Of a DNA stretch of 64,000 nt, positions 23,233 to 36,417 are shown piece by piece (the stretch's first letter is position 1; every line of letters starts with the position of its first letter). A program made the translations under genes and the position numbers. The stretch lies in contig NC_092583.1 of assembly GCF_037975245.1 (NCBI RefSeq), forward strand, positions 8,074,764 through 8,138,763, written 5' to 3'. The notes beneath the pieces are model-generated. The model made no database searches and was not told the origin of the DNA. It saw only the letters and a list, made by a program, of their open reading frames with translations. The stretch comes from Apostichopus japonicus (Eukaryota > Echinodermata > Holothuroidea > Aspidochirotida > Stichopodidae).

Positions 23233-24229
23233 GTATGTCTTCAACTCTTCGGTCTATCTGCTCGTTGTACACGTCTCAGGATAAAACTAGTTTGATCTAG
23301 GAAGAATGTTTCCTTGTTCTTTGTTCTATTTGTTTTACCAGTCAATGGACTGTAATACCAAGTAGTCCCCGGTAAGTCCAACACGTAACACACTAATGGA
23401 CTTTATCGATACTCATTGAAGAACCACATCTTCCTGTTTCGAAACAAGTTTATAACAATAGAGATAGATTAATGCCATTCAAGTGGTGCATTTGCTTTCA
23501 TAGTATGAAAATCTATACGACGAGATGTTTACGCTATGTGTGCAGTCCAGAATTCACAGTGAAAGTTTAGCGTTTTAACCGGCCTCCGGTAACACGTATC
23601 AAGCATTCAATTGATGACTAAACAACGACGAAAGACATTGAGCACATGGACATTAATATCCTCTTACTTGAGATACGTCTGTGAGTCTTATTTGAATCCA
23701 TTATTATCATTTGCTGTAAAATCAACTTTGCCAGAATTTGTTTTCACAATGTGGGAAATCAACTCGATCTCTTCGAGGAAACTTAAGGTCCCTCAAAAAG
23801 CACCGTGTAATGGTGTCCCCTCGGTAGGACCAGGGACGATTATATAAGAAAACCCCTTTAATTGGAATGAGAAAAATAAAAGACTATAAATTAAATACGT
23901 TGACAATTCGTTACTTGTTAGTGGATAGATCCATTTGTGTTTTTGTATTACATTTGTTTGGTAAAAGTAGCGCATACCCGGTCACGATGTGGTTCCAAGC
24001 GGTACCATTATCTGGCAACAGCACTAAACGCCAATGGCGTGCACAAGGAGGGAGAGCGGGAATGCCCGCTCCTGCACAAGCTCTTTCCTTCGCATCTGGC
24101 TTTTTCCATCAAATTTCAGCCTCCTATATCTAATTCGTTGCTGCTACAGGCATCTGTAAATGCTTGTATACAATATAATTCTCTAATAATATCTTTACTT
24201 ACGCGTCTGATAAGAGTCTTAGTTAAAGT
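23233..24229. other. Intergenic, nothing recognised
   Basis: Open frames near 23611-23847 and 23867-24317 match no family I know. Confidence 0.35.
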
Positions 24230-24310
24230 ATCAGAAGCACACCCAACCATCATCAGGTGTCTATGTGATAGAGATGAACGACAAACCACCCCCCCCCCCC
24301 ACCCAAAGAA
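24230..24310 (+). repeat. Single unit related to the 33-kb minisatellite
   Basis: CACCCAACCATCATCAGGTG, then CTATGTGATAGAGAT and a C-rich run, parallels the unit of the array at 32513-33590 (ACCCAACCATTGTTATTGGT, CTATGTGATAGAGAT, C-rich). It suggests the array grew from a dispersed sequence. Confidence 0.55.
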
Positions 24311-25117
24311 AAGGTAAGAACGTTTTTATTCCACCCTGCATGGAAATAGCAACTTAAAAGTTCTTTGACAGACAAAGGTGATAGCTTGAACAAATCAAAA
24401 TATTACAGACCGATTCTCATTTGCATTGATTTTTATAGACTTATTATTTATAGCACTACATATTTTCCGTTATAAAGTTGAGCTTTCCAAAATAATGGTG
24501 GATCAAACATGTTGAATTTCTGAGCATGTACCTAATAAGTGCTTTCATTTTTTCAGTGTCAAGTGCGTAAAATCAGCTTGAATATGGAAAAAAAAAGAAT
24601 GAAAAATGCAAAGTAAAAAAAGAATAGCTAAAGGAATAGCCGTGTTTGCACCTTCGGCAACACTTTGTCTTCATGACCTGACAAAATGACACACTCATGA
24701 CACAAATTTTAATACTGATATCTCCCAAATATTTCGATTTATTCCTTGAAATGTTAACGTTTTAAAAGTTCAACAGACTAAATCTCAAAATAGCAACTTT
24801 TCTTGAAACCTCGGGATAGTAATATAATTAGGTGGTACTCAATAAAGTAGGAAGATGTATGAGGGAACAACGAAAGGTCAAAATAAACTGTTGCAAGATT
24901 TCGGTGTTTTCCTCAAATTTTCGACCATTTATAGAAAGTTTTAAGGAAAATTCCAACATTTTCACGGACTTTGGTAGGCCTACGACAAAACACAAAATGA
25001 TAATTTGACGGTTAGCTAGCTGTCAATTTCCTCGTAGAAATGACACCGGACATTGCTTTTATGTCGGTATACCAATGATGCAGTCATACTTGTTACGTTG
25101 ACCCGAATTTTCAATGA
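24311..25117. other. Intergenic, nothing recognised
   Basis: AT-rich. No gene or repeat pair. Confidence 0.4.
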
Positions 25118-25306
25118 TTACAGCAGCCTGGATAATTATTATTCATGTTTAGACAAGGCAAAACAAAAAGTGACGGATAAATCTACACCTCAGCTCCCCT
25201 TCTCCGTCGGTCATGTAGAAGGTGAATTACCGGCACGTGATTATAGTGAGCTATATATAGAATTGGTCAAACTCGTGCAGAAAAGTGTGCTGCAAAGTCA
25301 TTCCTA
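25118..25306 (+). CDS. Possible exon of unknown protein
   Basis: An AG acceptor (CAATGATTACAG) precedes a frame that is open to TAA at about 25304. The peptide SSLDNYYSCLDKAKQKVTD and later ARDYSELYIELVKLVQKS is hydrophilic, helix-prone and protein-like. No upstream exon, start codon or family is identified, so this is a weak call. It could be a terminal exon or chance. Confidence 0.22.
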
Positions 25307-25519
25307 AAAAACGGAAATGCTTCGAACGCTTGAACTTTTGTGATGGATGTTATGTTTTTATGTAACGTTGAACCTTCGTGGTTCACAATCCAAACGCTAA
25401 TGGTTGTCTGAATAATTCATGCGTCACATTTTGGTTCATTCTCCTCCTTGTTATTAGACCATTTTCCTTATCGAATTCAATTTTTGTTTCCTTTTCTATT
25501 TCTTCTTTCAACTTCAACT

Positions 25520-25850
25520 CTTAAGCAGTTGACGTTCATCAGTTAAAGTGACTGGACTTTGTAGTCTAACCCACCGACTATAAAATCAGTTCCATCAGAT
25601 GTAACGCTAAACTCGATGGGAAAAATAAGACATTTTATAGCCCTCAAATGACATATTAACAATGCATATACAAATGTGTCAAGAACATATGGTGCTCAAT
25701 GTCATCCAACGATGTTATTAATAAGAACATGATGTTTTGGCTGAATGATTAAAATTGATATAAGAGTTGATTAACCTCAACCTTTAGATATGCAACGAGG
25801 AAGTGACGTCATCATCAATGTTAGCCTTCAATTACCTATCCAGAGATATA
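25520..25850 (+). repeat. Dispersed repeat, copy 2
   Basis: Direct-orientation partner of 22525-22860 (see that entry). It ends just before the hAT-type MITE at 25875. Confidence 0.7.
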
Positions 25851-25874
25851 GCATAAAAGACGATCCTTTTATAT

Positions 25875-26282
25875 CAGGGTTGTCCAACCTTTTGCAGAGG
25901 AGGGCCACATGTAATGATTATGATGAAGGAGGGGGCCGCATGAACCCTACGCTCGATTTTTCGATTTTTTGCCCAAAGCCCAAGGCAACAAAATGTGAGC
26001 ACTGCGCGCGGAGCGCACTGATTTATTTTCCTTCGTGATAAAACATGAATAAAGTCCAGTCGCCCCCCCCCCCCCCTCCACTCCGCTGAGAGAGTGTCAC
26101 GCAAACTGCCCTGTATGCAGTTTTTGGACCCAGAAGGTTCGAATGATTGATTATATTGCTTAAACTTGTTATCAATAGATCTGCTCACTAAAATTTCGCA
26201 CCGTAGAGCATCTCTGGCGGGCCGGACGCAACCCTGCGACGGGCCGGACTGTGGCCCGCGGGCCGTAGGTTGGACAACCCTG
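25875..26282. mobile_element. hAT-type MITE, 408 bp
   Basis: The terminal inverted repeats are CAGGGTTGTCCAACCT and AGGTTGGACAACCCTG. The perfect 8-bp target duplication is TTTTATAT (25867-25874 and 26283-26290). The ends and the internal GGGCCGGAC..GGCCCGCGGGCC block resemble Charlie/Tip100-type hAT MITEs. No transposase frame; non-autonomous. Confidence 0.93.
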
Positions 26283-26290
26283 TTTTATAT

Positions 26291-27249
26291 CATCTTACAG
26301 TATCCCGAATCTTCCCAACGGACAGTCAAGATGAATATACCCAGTGACGTCATGGAACAGAATTGTCCATTGCTTAAGATATCGACCCGGTTTAAAATGT
26401 CCGTAGTTAAAGCAGCCCTTTTAGTAGTGATAGTTGTTGCCCATATTGCTTCCCTCTTATACCCACAAACCAACCCCCCTGCCCCACTCACTCCATCCCT
26501 ATCCCCTAAAAAATAACTTTTGTTTTGAGACTGCTCTGAACGATTGCAAATATAGGAGAGAAATTGATGGTTGATGAATATTGCATCAACCTCCCAACAC
26601 CCATATATAATGTTCGGCCCCCTTGTGTAACCCATGCTGAACTTTTCTCCGCAATTCCATAGTTTATTACTATCGTATGGAAATATGATGCGCTGGAGTT
26701 ATGGGTGTGTTTGGGGGGGGGGGGTAGAGAACGTCTGCCAACCTAACCTCTCCCAACTGTTATTCATAAACGTTTAGTATGTTATTGAGATACTTTTTAG
26801 CAAATATCTTGAAGATGACTCGACCTCCTTTATAGATGATATATCTATAACCGCTTCGAAATGTACAGCCTGGTTAGTTGAGTAACAAAATTATGTCAAT
26901 TATAAATCAAGATGTAAAAACTGACTTTCTGATCATAAAAGTTTGTTTATTTACAATTATATCGGCTTTGACAGAAAGTGAAATAATCTGGTAAAATTTA
27001 TATCAGATTGTTCGATCACACGGGGTAATGTGAAAATTGCATTTTTTTTGCGCTGAGTTCTAAACATCCTGTCAGAAACACATTGATAGGTTACTGTAAA
27101 ATAGGGTCTGATAACAATTTAATGCGTGACATCACTCAGTGAAACGTCGGGCAGATTGCAACGAGACAGTAATATTAACAAAAGCTTTACCCATTCAAAC
27201 AGTAAAAAAAAACATTTCATTCGTTATACATATATAATGTGCGTGCGTG
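26291..27249. other. Intergenic, nothing recognised
   Basis: Open frames on both strands at 26166-26635 are unrelated to known families, partly overlap the MITE, and are not called. Confidence 0.4.
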
Positions 27250-27257
27250 TGTGGTTG

Positions 27258-27603
27258 CAAGGGCGTAGGAACCGGGGGCTGGGGGCCCACAGTGAAAAAT
27301 ATGGAGGGGTGAAAGTGACGTTTCGCCCCCCCCCCGCTTCGCAAGTCAGAAAACCCCTTTTTCATTTCCAAATAAGAAAAATCTCATTTGGAGCACCAAA
27401 TTGCATCTAATGCCAGGTGAAAATGCTAAATTACATACAAAATGGAGTGGGCGGGTTAAAGTGTGCTATATTGAACCAAATTGCATCTGAGGCAACCTGG
27501 AAATGCAAAAACACCTCCCCTGTCCTTAGACCCGTCACCCAGGTCGGCCATCAGTCTTCAGCCCGCCCCCCCCCCCACTCAAAAGTACCTTCCTACGCCA
27601 CTG
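27258..27603. mobile_element. hAT-type MITE, 346 bp
   Basis: The ends are CAAGGGCGTAGGAA and TTCCTACGCCACTG, inverted repeats with two mismatches near the tips. The perfect 8-bp target duplication is TGTGGTTG (27250-27257 and 27604-27611). The interior is G/C-tract rich, with an internal repeated ACCAAATTGCATCT motif. Confidence 0.92.
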
Positions 27604-27640
27604 TGTGGTTGTGTGTGTGTGTGGGTGTGTGTGTGTGTGT
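27602..27640. repeat. (GT)n microsatellite
   Basis: About 40 bp of GT with few interruptions, overlapping the right target duplication of the MITE. Confidence 0.9.
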
Positions 27641-27699
27641 GACGCCCCGCTTGTAAACACGATATCTCAAGTAGGGAAGCTTGGATCAATTTAATATTT

Positions 27700-28410
27700 G
27701 GTGTATATGTTTGACAATATGGTATGACAGGGTTCGACATTGGTGATATTTTGGGAGTGGTTGTGAATGGGGTAAAGGATCGTTTCAAAACATAACGGTC
27801 ATGTGATCCAAGGTCAACAAAGGTCAATTAGGGGTCAAAAACTAGTATTTTTGGAATAACTTCAGAACCAAATGTCCATCAAGGTTGGGATTTTAGGGCA
27901 GAGTGCACATCATCAAGGGGAACTTTTTTGATAAAGACCATTAGGTCATCCAAGGTCATTCAAGGTTGCTTTTGTGCAAAAAACTGCCAAATTATGTAAC
28001 GTTTTGCAACAACTTCTAGTCACAAAGTCTGACATGGCTGATATATTGGAACAAGTTGTGAATGAAGTAGGGGCACGTTTTCCAAAATAACCGTTATGTG
28101 ATCCAAGGTCATCAAAGGACAATTATGGGTCAAAGTGTGTTTTTCTCAATAACTTGTGAAATTACCACTGACAGGGTCCGACATGGTTGATATTTTGGGA
28201 CTAGTTGTAAATGGGGTAAGGAATCGTTTCCACATAACGATTATATGATCCCCAGGTCAACAAAGGTCAATTAGGTGTTAAAAACTAGTATTTTTGCAAT
28301 AACTTGAAAACCAAATGTCCATCAAGGTTGGGAGCTACGCTATTGTTATCCAATAGTCGACCTGCATTTGGGTGACCTTTGACCTCAGGTTGACCTCCAG
28401 TGACCTGTAT
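27700..28410. repeat. Three-unit degenerate tandem repeat dense in AGGTCA half-sites
   Basis: Three units share GACAGGGT(T/C)CGACAT(T/G)G-type starts, GATATTTTGGGA, GTGATCCAAGGTCA and GTCCATCAAGGTTGGGA. AGGTCA pairs separated by exactly 4 bases (DR4) occur at 27811-27826, 27943-27958 and 28254-28269. The right end (28373-28406) has four TGACCT copies spaced 1, 5 and 4 bases apart. These match nuclear-receptor response-element geometries, but they sit inside a repeat, so regulatory use is unproven. Confidence 0.7.
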
Positions 28411-29242
28411 TAGCTTCTTTCAAGTTGATTTTTTGAAGTTTCGTGGCCATATTCCAATCTAAATTGTCCAAAAATTGACTCCTCTGCAACTTTAATGTGC
28501 GAAATTATTAGAGATCAAAGTTTGTTTTGTTTTGTAATACTTGGTGTGTGGATTCATAACATTGAGTACAAGACCCCTGTTGTTTTTTATGTAGGTGTGT
28601 ATAGCCACGTACAGTAGACTGACCTGTGTTATCATGCCATAGTGTTATTGTAACAGCTAGTTCTGGTTATACATATTGTGTTACACTTAAGACCTGCCGA
28701 CATGTCCAATCCTACAGTCCTCATTCGACGGACGAGAGTGCAGCATCTGAAAACTTTGAAGAGGATGAGGGCATGCATCCTTTTATCACGGTCAAATGAC
28801 TGCAATTTGAAAGCTCCTAACGATGAAAGTTACGTGAACTAAAAAGACATATGCAATACATTATAGAATATAAGCATGCTGGTAATGATCTTGCCTACAT
28901 TACCCAAAACGGCATATAATTAGAACCTATACATCATTATGTGCGTGCGTGCGTGTGCTTGGGTATGTGTGCGCTTATAAGTGTATGTATACAATGATAC
29001 AAGCCAGGATATATAAAATAAGGCTTGTGATCTGGCATGCCAGTGCAGCAATAGGACCAGCACTTAGCATGTCATGAGATCAAGGGTTAGTTGTGTTTAG
29101 TTGCAGCATAATAGCGTATGCTTAGTTTTATTAAGCAGATGTAAAGAGAATAACCAGAGTATGTTGGCATAAAGTGAAAATGTGAAGTTTAATTAGTCAA
29201 AACAGCTTACTGTGTGTATTATCATTCTCTCTACTAAAGTCG
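28411..29242. other. Upstream region of the SLC35G-like gene
   Basis: No gene in this stretch. A GCGTGCGTGCGTG tract lies near 28943. It presumably holds the promoter and 5' UTR of the gene that follows, but no TATA box or initiator stands out. Confidence 0.35.
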
Positions 29243-31041
<1,799 letters not shown>

Positions 31042-31172
31042 CTAGAGAACTCTATATTTACTGCAAACAACAACATGGCGTATTTCCTGATTTACAATTA
31101 TGGTAATACCCATGGTCCATTTGCCAACAAGTTCCTTCAAGTTAACCCGAGTGCAATATTAAAAAAAAAAAG

Positions 31173-31178
31173 AATAAA
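31173..31178 (+). terminator. Candidate poly(A) signal AATAAA
   Basis: It lies 132 bases after the transporter stop codon, the first canonical hexamer downstream, preceded by an A-rich run. Confidence 0.5.
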
Positions 31179-32512
31179 GCTTCATTACGGTGCCACTCAA
31201 TTCTCAAGGAATTATCAGTTAATAATGGTAAATGTGAGTACCCATCAATCACTTAAAACAGATGTGTGTTATAATTTCTTAACGGGTGTTTCATTTATGA
31301 CCAGTTGTATACTGAGGAGGACTTGCAAACTGAAAAAAGGGCTAAACACACAATCCTATCCACAATGATTGCCTGGACTAATAAGACTAGTCTAAATGAT
31401 TAGCCCATTATTTCGTCCACATTTTAACTGAAAGTGGATGACAATTTGACCATCTTTACAATTAAGGTAAACCTGTTATAGTCAAACAGTTGTTCAACCA
31501 GTCATTATAGTTGAACAGCCTTTGTGTAATGAATGCGTATGTTATAGTAATTGGTTCCACAGTAGCATCTGCTGACAGGTCTAACATGTGTCACGGTGTT
31601 ATAACACACATCAGTCTATACTGATTAACGGTTGTCTTTTATCCACAAACTGATCAAGCCAAGTACATTGGGTGAATAAGCTGGTAGTAAGGCTTTCCTG
31701 ATGATTAAGAGATATTTACACTTGAATTTAACATGTACGCCTTGTACCAATATGGCATACGCCTCTATGATATTACATATGTTTGCATCAAGATCACTTT
31801 GGATGATATGACATGGTGCGTCAGCTATCGATACTTCAAAAAAATAAATAAATAAAAAAAGGTTAGAATTGAATATAAATTCCACATGGTGTTATATGTC
31901 GGTATGTTTTTACATTCATCAGATAACAAGTAAATTGACTTCCTGGTCTCTACTTTGAAGACTTAAAATCATTAGCATGGAAAGTATAGCATGCTTCCTG
32001 TAACTTCCCTATAATGGCATACATGTACTGAGTAGCCAACTTTGTAAGTAAATTTGTATATATTGTCATATAGATGTAAAAGCTATAACTGATAAGTTGG
32101 CCATTTCTGGTATCCTTCGGTTTTGCGTTCCATGCACCATGTAGATGTTCAGCAAAGGGTGACCAATTTTATACTGTCACTGCATGGTAGAATGAAAGAC
32201 CTTTGGAGCTTCGGTGAGATTTGATTATATTTAGCACCTTTCGACACCTATGCAGATATGACACTATCATACGCAGTCTGTTGAGGATATGCTTTTTTTT
32301 TTAATCAGTTTGAATCACACAGACTCTTTTATGCATTGGGTATTCCCAGTGTCAAACGTTTTCTGTTGGTTTTTAAGTTTTATGTTGTGAGGACATGTAT
32401 GCAACTATTATAAATTATTAACACTATGTTATCGCTTCGAGCAATTGTCGTGTTGCGAAGCAACGTACTATTTGTTATATCATCTTGCTCGATGTTTGTT
32501 TACATGTTGCTT
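31179..32512. other. Intergenic, nothing recognised
   Basis: No supported gene or repeat. Confidence 0.4.
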
Positions 32513-33590
32513 GTTATTAAAGGAGACACTAACCCAACCATTGTTATTGGTCTATGTGACAACGATGGCTGTCATGAACACCGCCCCCCCCCTTCTACCT
32601 CCACAGCCAAAGGGACAGTAACCCAACAATCATTATTTTAATAAAGATAGCTGTCATGAACAACCCCGACCCCCTCCCAACCTCCACAGCCAACAAGACA
32701 CTAACCCAACCCATCGTTATTGGTCTATGAGATAGAGATAGCTGTCATAACCCCCCCCCCCTCCTCCACCGCTTCCCCACCTCCACAGCCAAGGAGACAC
32801 TAACCCTACCATCCTTTATGGTCTATGTTAAAGAGATAGCTGTCATGAACAACCCCACCCGATCCCCCTCTTCCTCCACAGCCAAGAAGACACTAACCCA
32901 ACCATTGTTATTGGTCTATGTGTTAGAGATAGCTGTCATGCACAATCTCTCCCTGGCCCCATCCCCACCTCCACAGCCAAGGAGACACTAACCTTACCAT
33001 CCTTAATGGTATATGTGATAGAGATAGCTGTCATGAAGAACCCCGACCCCCGACTCCCTCCTTACCTCCACAGCCAAGGAGACACTAACCTTACCATCCT
33101 TTATGGTATATGTGATAGAGATAGCTGTCATGAAGAACCCCGACCCCGACTCCCTCCTTACCTCCACAGTCAAGGAGACACTAACCTTACCATCCTTTAT
33201 GGTATATGTGATAGAGATAGCTGTCATGAATAACCCCGACCCCCGACCCCCTCCCAACCTCCACAGCCAAGGAGACACTAACCTTACCATCCTTAATGGT
33301 ATATGTGATAGAGATAGCTGTCATGAAGAACCCCGACCCCCGACTCCATCCCCACCTCCACAGCCAAGGAGACACTAACCTTACCATCCTTAATGGTCTA
33401 TGTGATAGAGATAGCTGTCATGAACAACCCCATCCCCTATACTCCCTCTACCTCCACGGCCAAGAAGACACTAACCCAACCATTGTTATTGGTCTGTGTG
33501 ATAGAGATAGGTGTCATGAAGAACCCCTCCCCGACCCTCTCCCCACCTCCACAGCCAAGGAGACACTAACCCAACCATCGTTATTGGTGT
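32513..33590 (+). repeat. Minisatellite array, unit about 97 bp, about 11 units
   Basis: Each unit runs ACAGCCAAGGAGACACTAAC, CATCCTTAATGGTATATGTG, ATAGAGATAGCTGTCATGAA, then a variable C-rich segment. Units differ by point changes (CCTTACCATCCTT versus CCAACCATTGTTATT subtypes). The unit length is not a multiple of three, so the open frames shift at each unit and are not protein-coding. Confidence 0.95.
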
Positions 33591-33618
33591 ATTTAGGATT
33601 TTTTTGGATATTTAGGAT

Positions 33619-34122
33619 AATTTAGGATCATCGCAACACTTCTCTTTGATGAGGGTGAACCGAAGTTTATCTATGCTTTTGAATCTTGGTCGACCATAGA
33701 TAGCACAGGTGAATTCTTCCAGACCAGCAAACAGCTCATCTGTGACCTCAAGGAACAAGGAAAGTAGTAGCGATGATCCTAAATTGCATCTTCGTCGCAA
33801 TGTGGACCTGGCGATGCTACCACCCTGCCGTGGAGTGTTGCAACAGCATATCTGTAGAGTTAAATACCAGGTCGCTATATGGAGACGTGCAGACATTCCC
33901 ATTCAAGACGTTCCATCGCCAACAGATGGACATGGATGGACTCTGAAGTCTGGTTTCCTGGAGCCATTGTGGGTGGACGGACCAATTCTTCCCCAAGCGC
34001 TAGTGGACGAAGTGGAAGTACTTGACCCAAGCTGTGAATCAGATGATGAAGATTCTGCTGACCAAGACTCACTACCTGCTCCATCAGAAAGCGATGACAG
34101 TGACAGTGAGAGTGAATTGTAG
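33619..34122 (+). pseudogene. Uncharacterised-protein fragment with inverted 5' segment
   Basis: The plus-strand frame to TAG at 34122 encodes DDPKLHLRRNVDL, LPPCRGVLQQHICRVKYQVA, IWRRADIPIQDVPSPTDGHG and WTLKSGFLEPLWVDG, then an acidic Ser/Asp tail. This is the LPPC..L..H..R..YQ..IW..HGW region of a large family of uncharacterised, probably transposon-associated animal proteins. The upstream part of the same protein (LFAGLEEFTCAIYGRPRFKS then IDKLRFTLIKEKCCDDPKL) lies on the minus strand at 33766-33619. The two pieces share a perfect 16-bp inverted repeat (33619-33634 and 33770-33785) encoding DDPKL. Flipping the roughly 150-bp left segment would therefore give one continuous frame. This looks like a 5'-inverted retrocopy made by LINE twin priming. 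Other inversion mechanisms are possible. Confidence 0.68.
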
Positions 34123-34189
34123 TACAGGTTGGAAGTTACATCAGGATAACTAAAAATCTAGAGAGGTACTTGCATCACATGTTAGTTCT

Positions 34190-34775
34190 GAATGCCAAGC
34201 AGCCATTTTGGAATTCAAGATGGTTGAACATGTTACCAACAAAGGGCCTCGGCATTAAAATCACTGAGCCTAGTGAAATACTTGACGATAAAAACATAGC
34301 AATGTTTTATTTTGTTTTATTTTTATAATGTTGTTGATCTCATTGGATTCCTTAACTCTGAAAACATGGGTTTGTGAAAGTGAAAATAGTTCCAAATGGC
34401 GGCCATTTTGAATTTCAATATGGCTTCCTCAGCACAATGTTCCAGTGTTAATGTTGTTATTCTTATTGGATTCCTTGACCCTGAAAACATGGGTATAGAC
34501 ACCAGAATTATAACTCTATGTGCCTTAGAAGCTGAGTTATAGGTAAAAATAGTTCCGAATTGGCGGCCATTTTGAATTTCAAAATGGCCGCTGCAGCGCA
34601 ATGATCCAATGGTTATGTCTTTGTTCTTACTGGATTCCTTGACCCAGAAAACATGGGTGTAAACACTAGAATTATAACTCTATGAGCCTTAGACGCCGAG
34701 ATGTGGGTGAAAATAGTTCCAAATGGCGGCCATTTTGGAAAATGGAAGAACTGCAGAGTCGATCCCAACATTTTC
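34190..34775. repeat. Tandem repeat, about 160-bp units
   Basis: GGATTCCTTGACCC..GAAAACATGGGT recurs near 34347, 34467 and 34630, and AAATAGTTCC..GGCGGCCATTTT near 34385, 34547 and 34711. The unit between the first two landmarks lacks the GAATTATAACTCTATG segment, so one unit has an internal deletion. The frames reading this sequence are not genes. Confidence 0.8.
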
Positions 34776-34905
34776 AATGGTAACATGCAAAATATTGTTC
34801 GGACGGGTCTCCTGAACAAAATGATACCACTCGCGGGGAGCCTGGGGGTGCTTGGTGGGTCCTGCTAGCCCATGGACTATAATCGTGTTTTCAATAATGA
34901 GATAT

Positions 34906-36417
34906 AGTAGTATGTATCGTGCCACTTCACCCCCCCCCCCCCCCCTCCCCACCCCACCCCCAATCGGGAGTCCAAACGGAGCGTCATTTCGTAAGTCCAA
35001 CGTGCGTTACTTCGGGATTCTTATCGAATCCTATAACCTTTTTTTGTTATTCCAAAGACAGTACCGTACATTAGTTCCACATTACACGGTACACAATCTG
35101 TAGGAGGGAATGTATACACGTAAATTGTTTGGGACGGTTCACGTAGGAAAGTATATATACATTCTGAATATTAATTAGTGCATTGGCAGGTCTTGCAACT
35201 ATTGCTGGTTTGGTCGTATCACTTCTGTTACAAACGAGAGCGCTCGGATCATAGCGTGTACGTGTATGCATTCTATTCTGCACTTTGTGTATCGTGTTAC
35301 GTGGAACTAATGTACTGTCTTGGAATATCCAACAAAGGTTGTGGGATTCGATTAGACTCCCAAACAGATCAAAAGCAAAGCTCCCTAAACATACAACTTT
35401 ATGATATTTATGCTAAACATTTCAATTTACCCTCCTTATGACGATACCGGTCCGTCATGGCGTAATGAAGCCCCTGTCTAATTTAGTTGTGACTTAATGA
35501 CAAGGCGTGTTATTAAAACGGGGCAAAACAATTTAAAAAACCAAAGACAAAAGGTCAACGCCATGCAAGTTTATTATCTCACTCCTAAATATATGAGCTT
35601 ACTTACCGTGAATAAAACCAACCAGACCGTCAAAGTGGAGACAGATATCATCCTTAGTGAATACACACGTTATGAAAACGGGTAAAAAACAATTCAATGA
35701 AAATAGACACAAATACACAGATTGCATGTTTAACTGAGAAGAACAGCCTGCTCTCTCTGGGATAGTTGGTGGCCCTAAAATGAGCCGTTGAATTCGTCGC
35801 TTGTTGGTGGTTCGGTACGTCAGATAGAAGACTCTCGACAATCTTAGGAGAAACCCACGCAGTTTTGGCACGTTGGAGGACATTTGCAGCACTGCGAAAC
35901 ATGCTGATAAAATGGGTCTGGGACCGTTTCTCGCACCCTCGCCTTCTCCTCCTCCTCCTCGTCTTTTGGCCACTCCGCCTTCTCCCAATTATAAACGTGG
36001 TTTATGACGTCCCACTTATATAAATTGCACTGACCGCAGCAGCCTCTCAGGTCTAAACGGTACCCGGCAGGTTTTTGTGAAAAGCCCCTTGTAACACTCG
36101 AGACATTGTCCCGGTATCCGAGTTTTTACCATTAATTATTTAATAAAATTCCTTGCTATCAACGATAACAACGTTGTTGTTGACATCTTGTGAAAACGGG
36201 AACCCGCTCTAAAAAAATAATATAAATAAATAAACACAAATAAAACAAAATAAATATTTTAAAAAGGGCTCCCGAAATGAACCCTCGAAAAACATGAGTT
36301 CCCCAATTGACACCCCGTTTGGAATCCCGAATTGACACACCCTTTGGAATCCCGAAATGGCGCACCGTTTGGACTCCCGACCGGGGGGGGGGGTGAAGTG
36401 GCACGATATATACTACT
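34906..36417. mobile_element. Inverted-repeat (foldback-like) element, about 1.5 kb
   Basis: The left arm from 34906 (AGTAGTATGTATCGTGCCAC, TTCACCC, poly-C, CGGGAGTCCAAACGG) matches the reverse complement of the right arm ending at 36417. The right arm carries extra 28-bp repeats of a TTTGGAATCCCGAATTGACA type. The sequence between holds no recognisable transposase; a GGGE-rich minus frame at 35599-35988 is low complexity. Target duplication is uncertain (GATAT near both ends). Confidence 0.6.

Noticed and set aside
32513-33590. CRISPR-like array
   Set aside because: The whole unit is repeated, there are no unique spacers, and the sequence is eukaryotic. It is a minisatellite.
33003-33625. 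Long overlapping frames on both strands
   Set aside because: They read the 97-bp minisatellite. The unit length is not a multiple of three, so the frame shifts at every unit.
34323-34819. Minus-strand frames with FKMAAIWNYF-like phrases
   Set aside because: They read the roughly 160-bp tandem repeat and change with its phase.
35599-35988. 129-codon minus-strand frame
   Set aside because: It starts with a Gly/Glu-rich low-complexity run and has no recognisable domain. It lies inside a foldback element and was not called as a gene.
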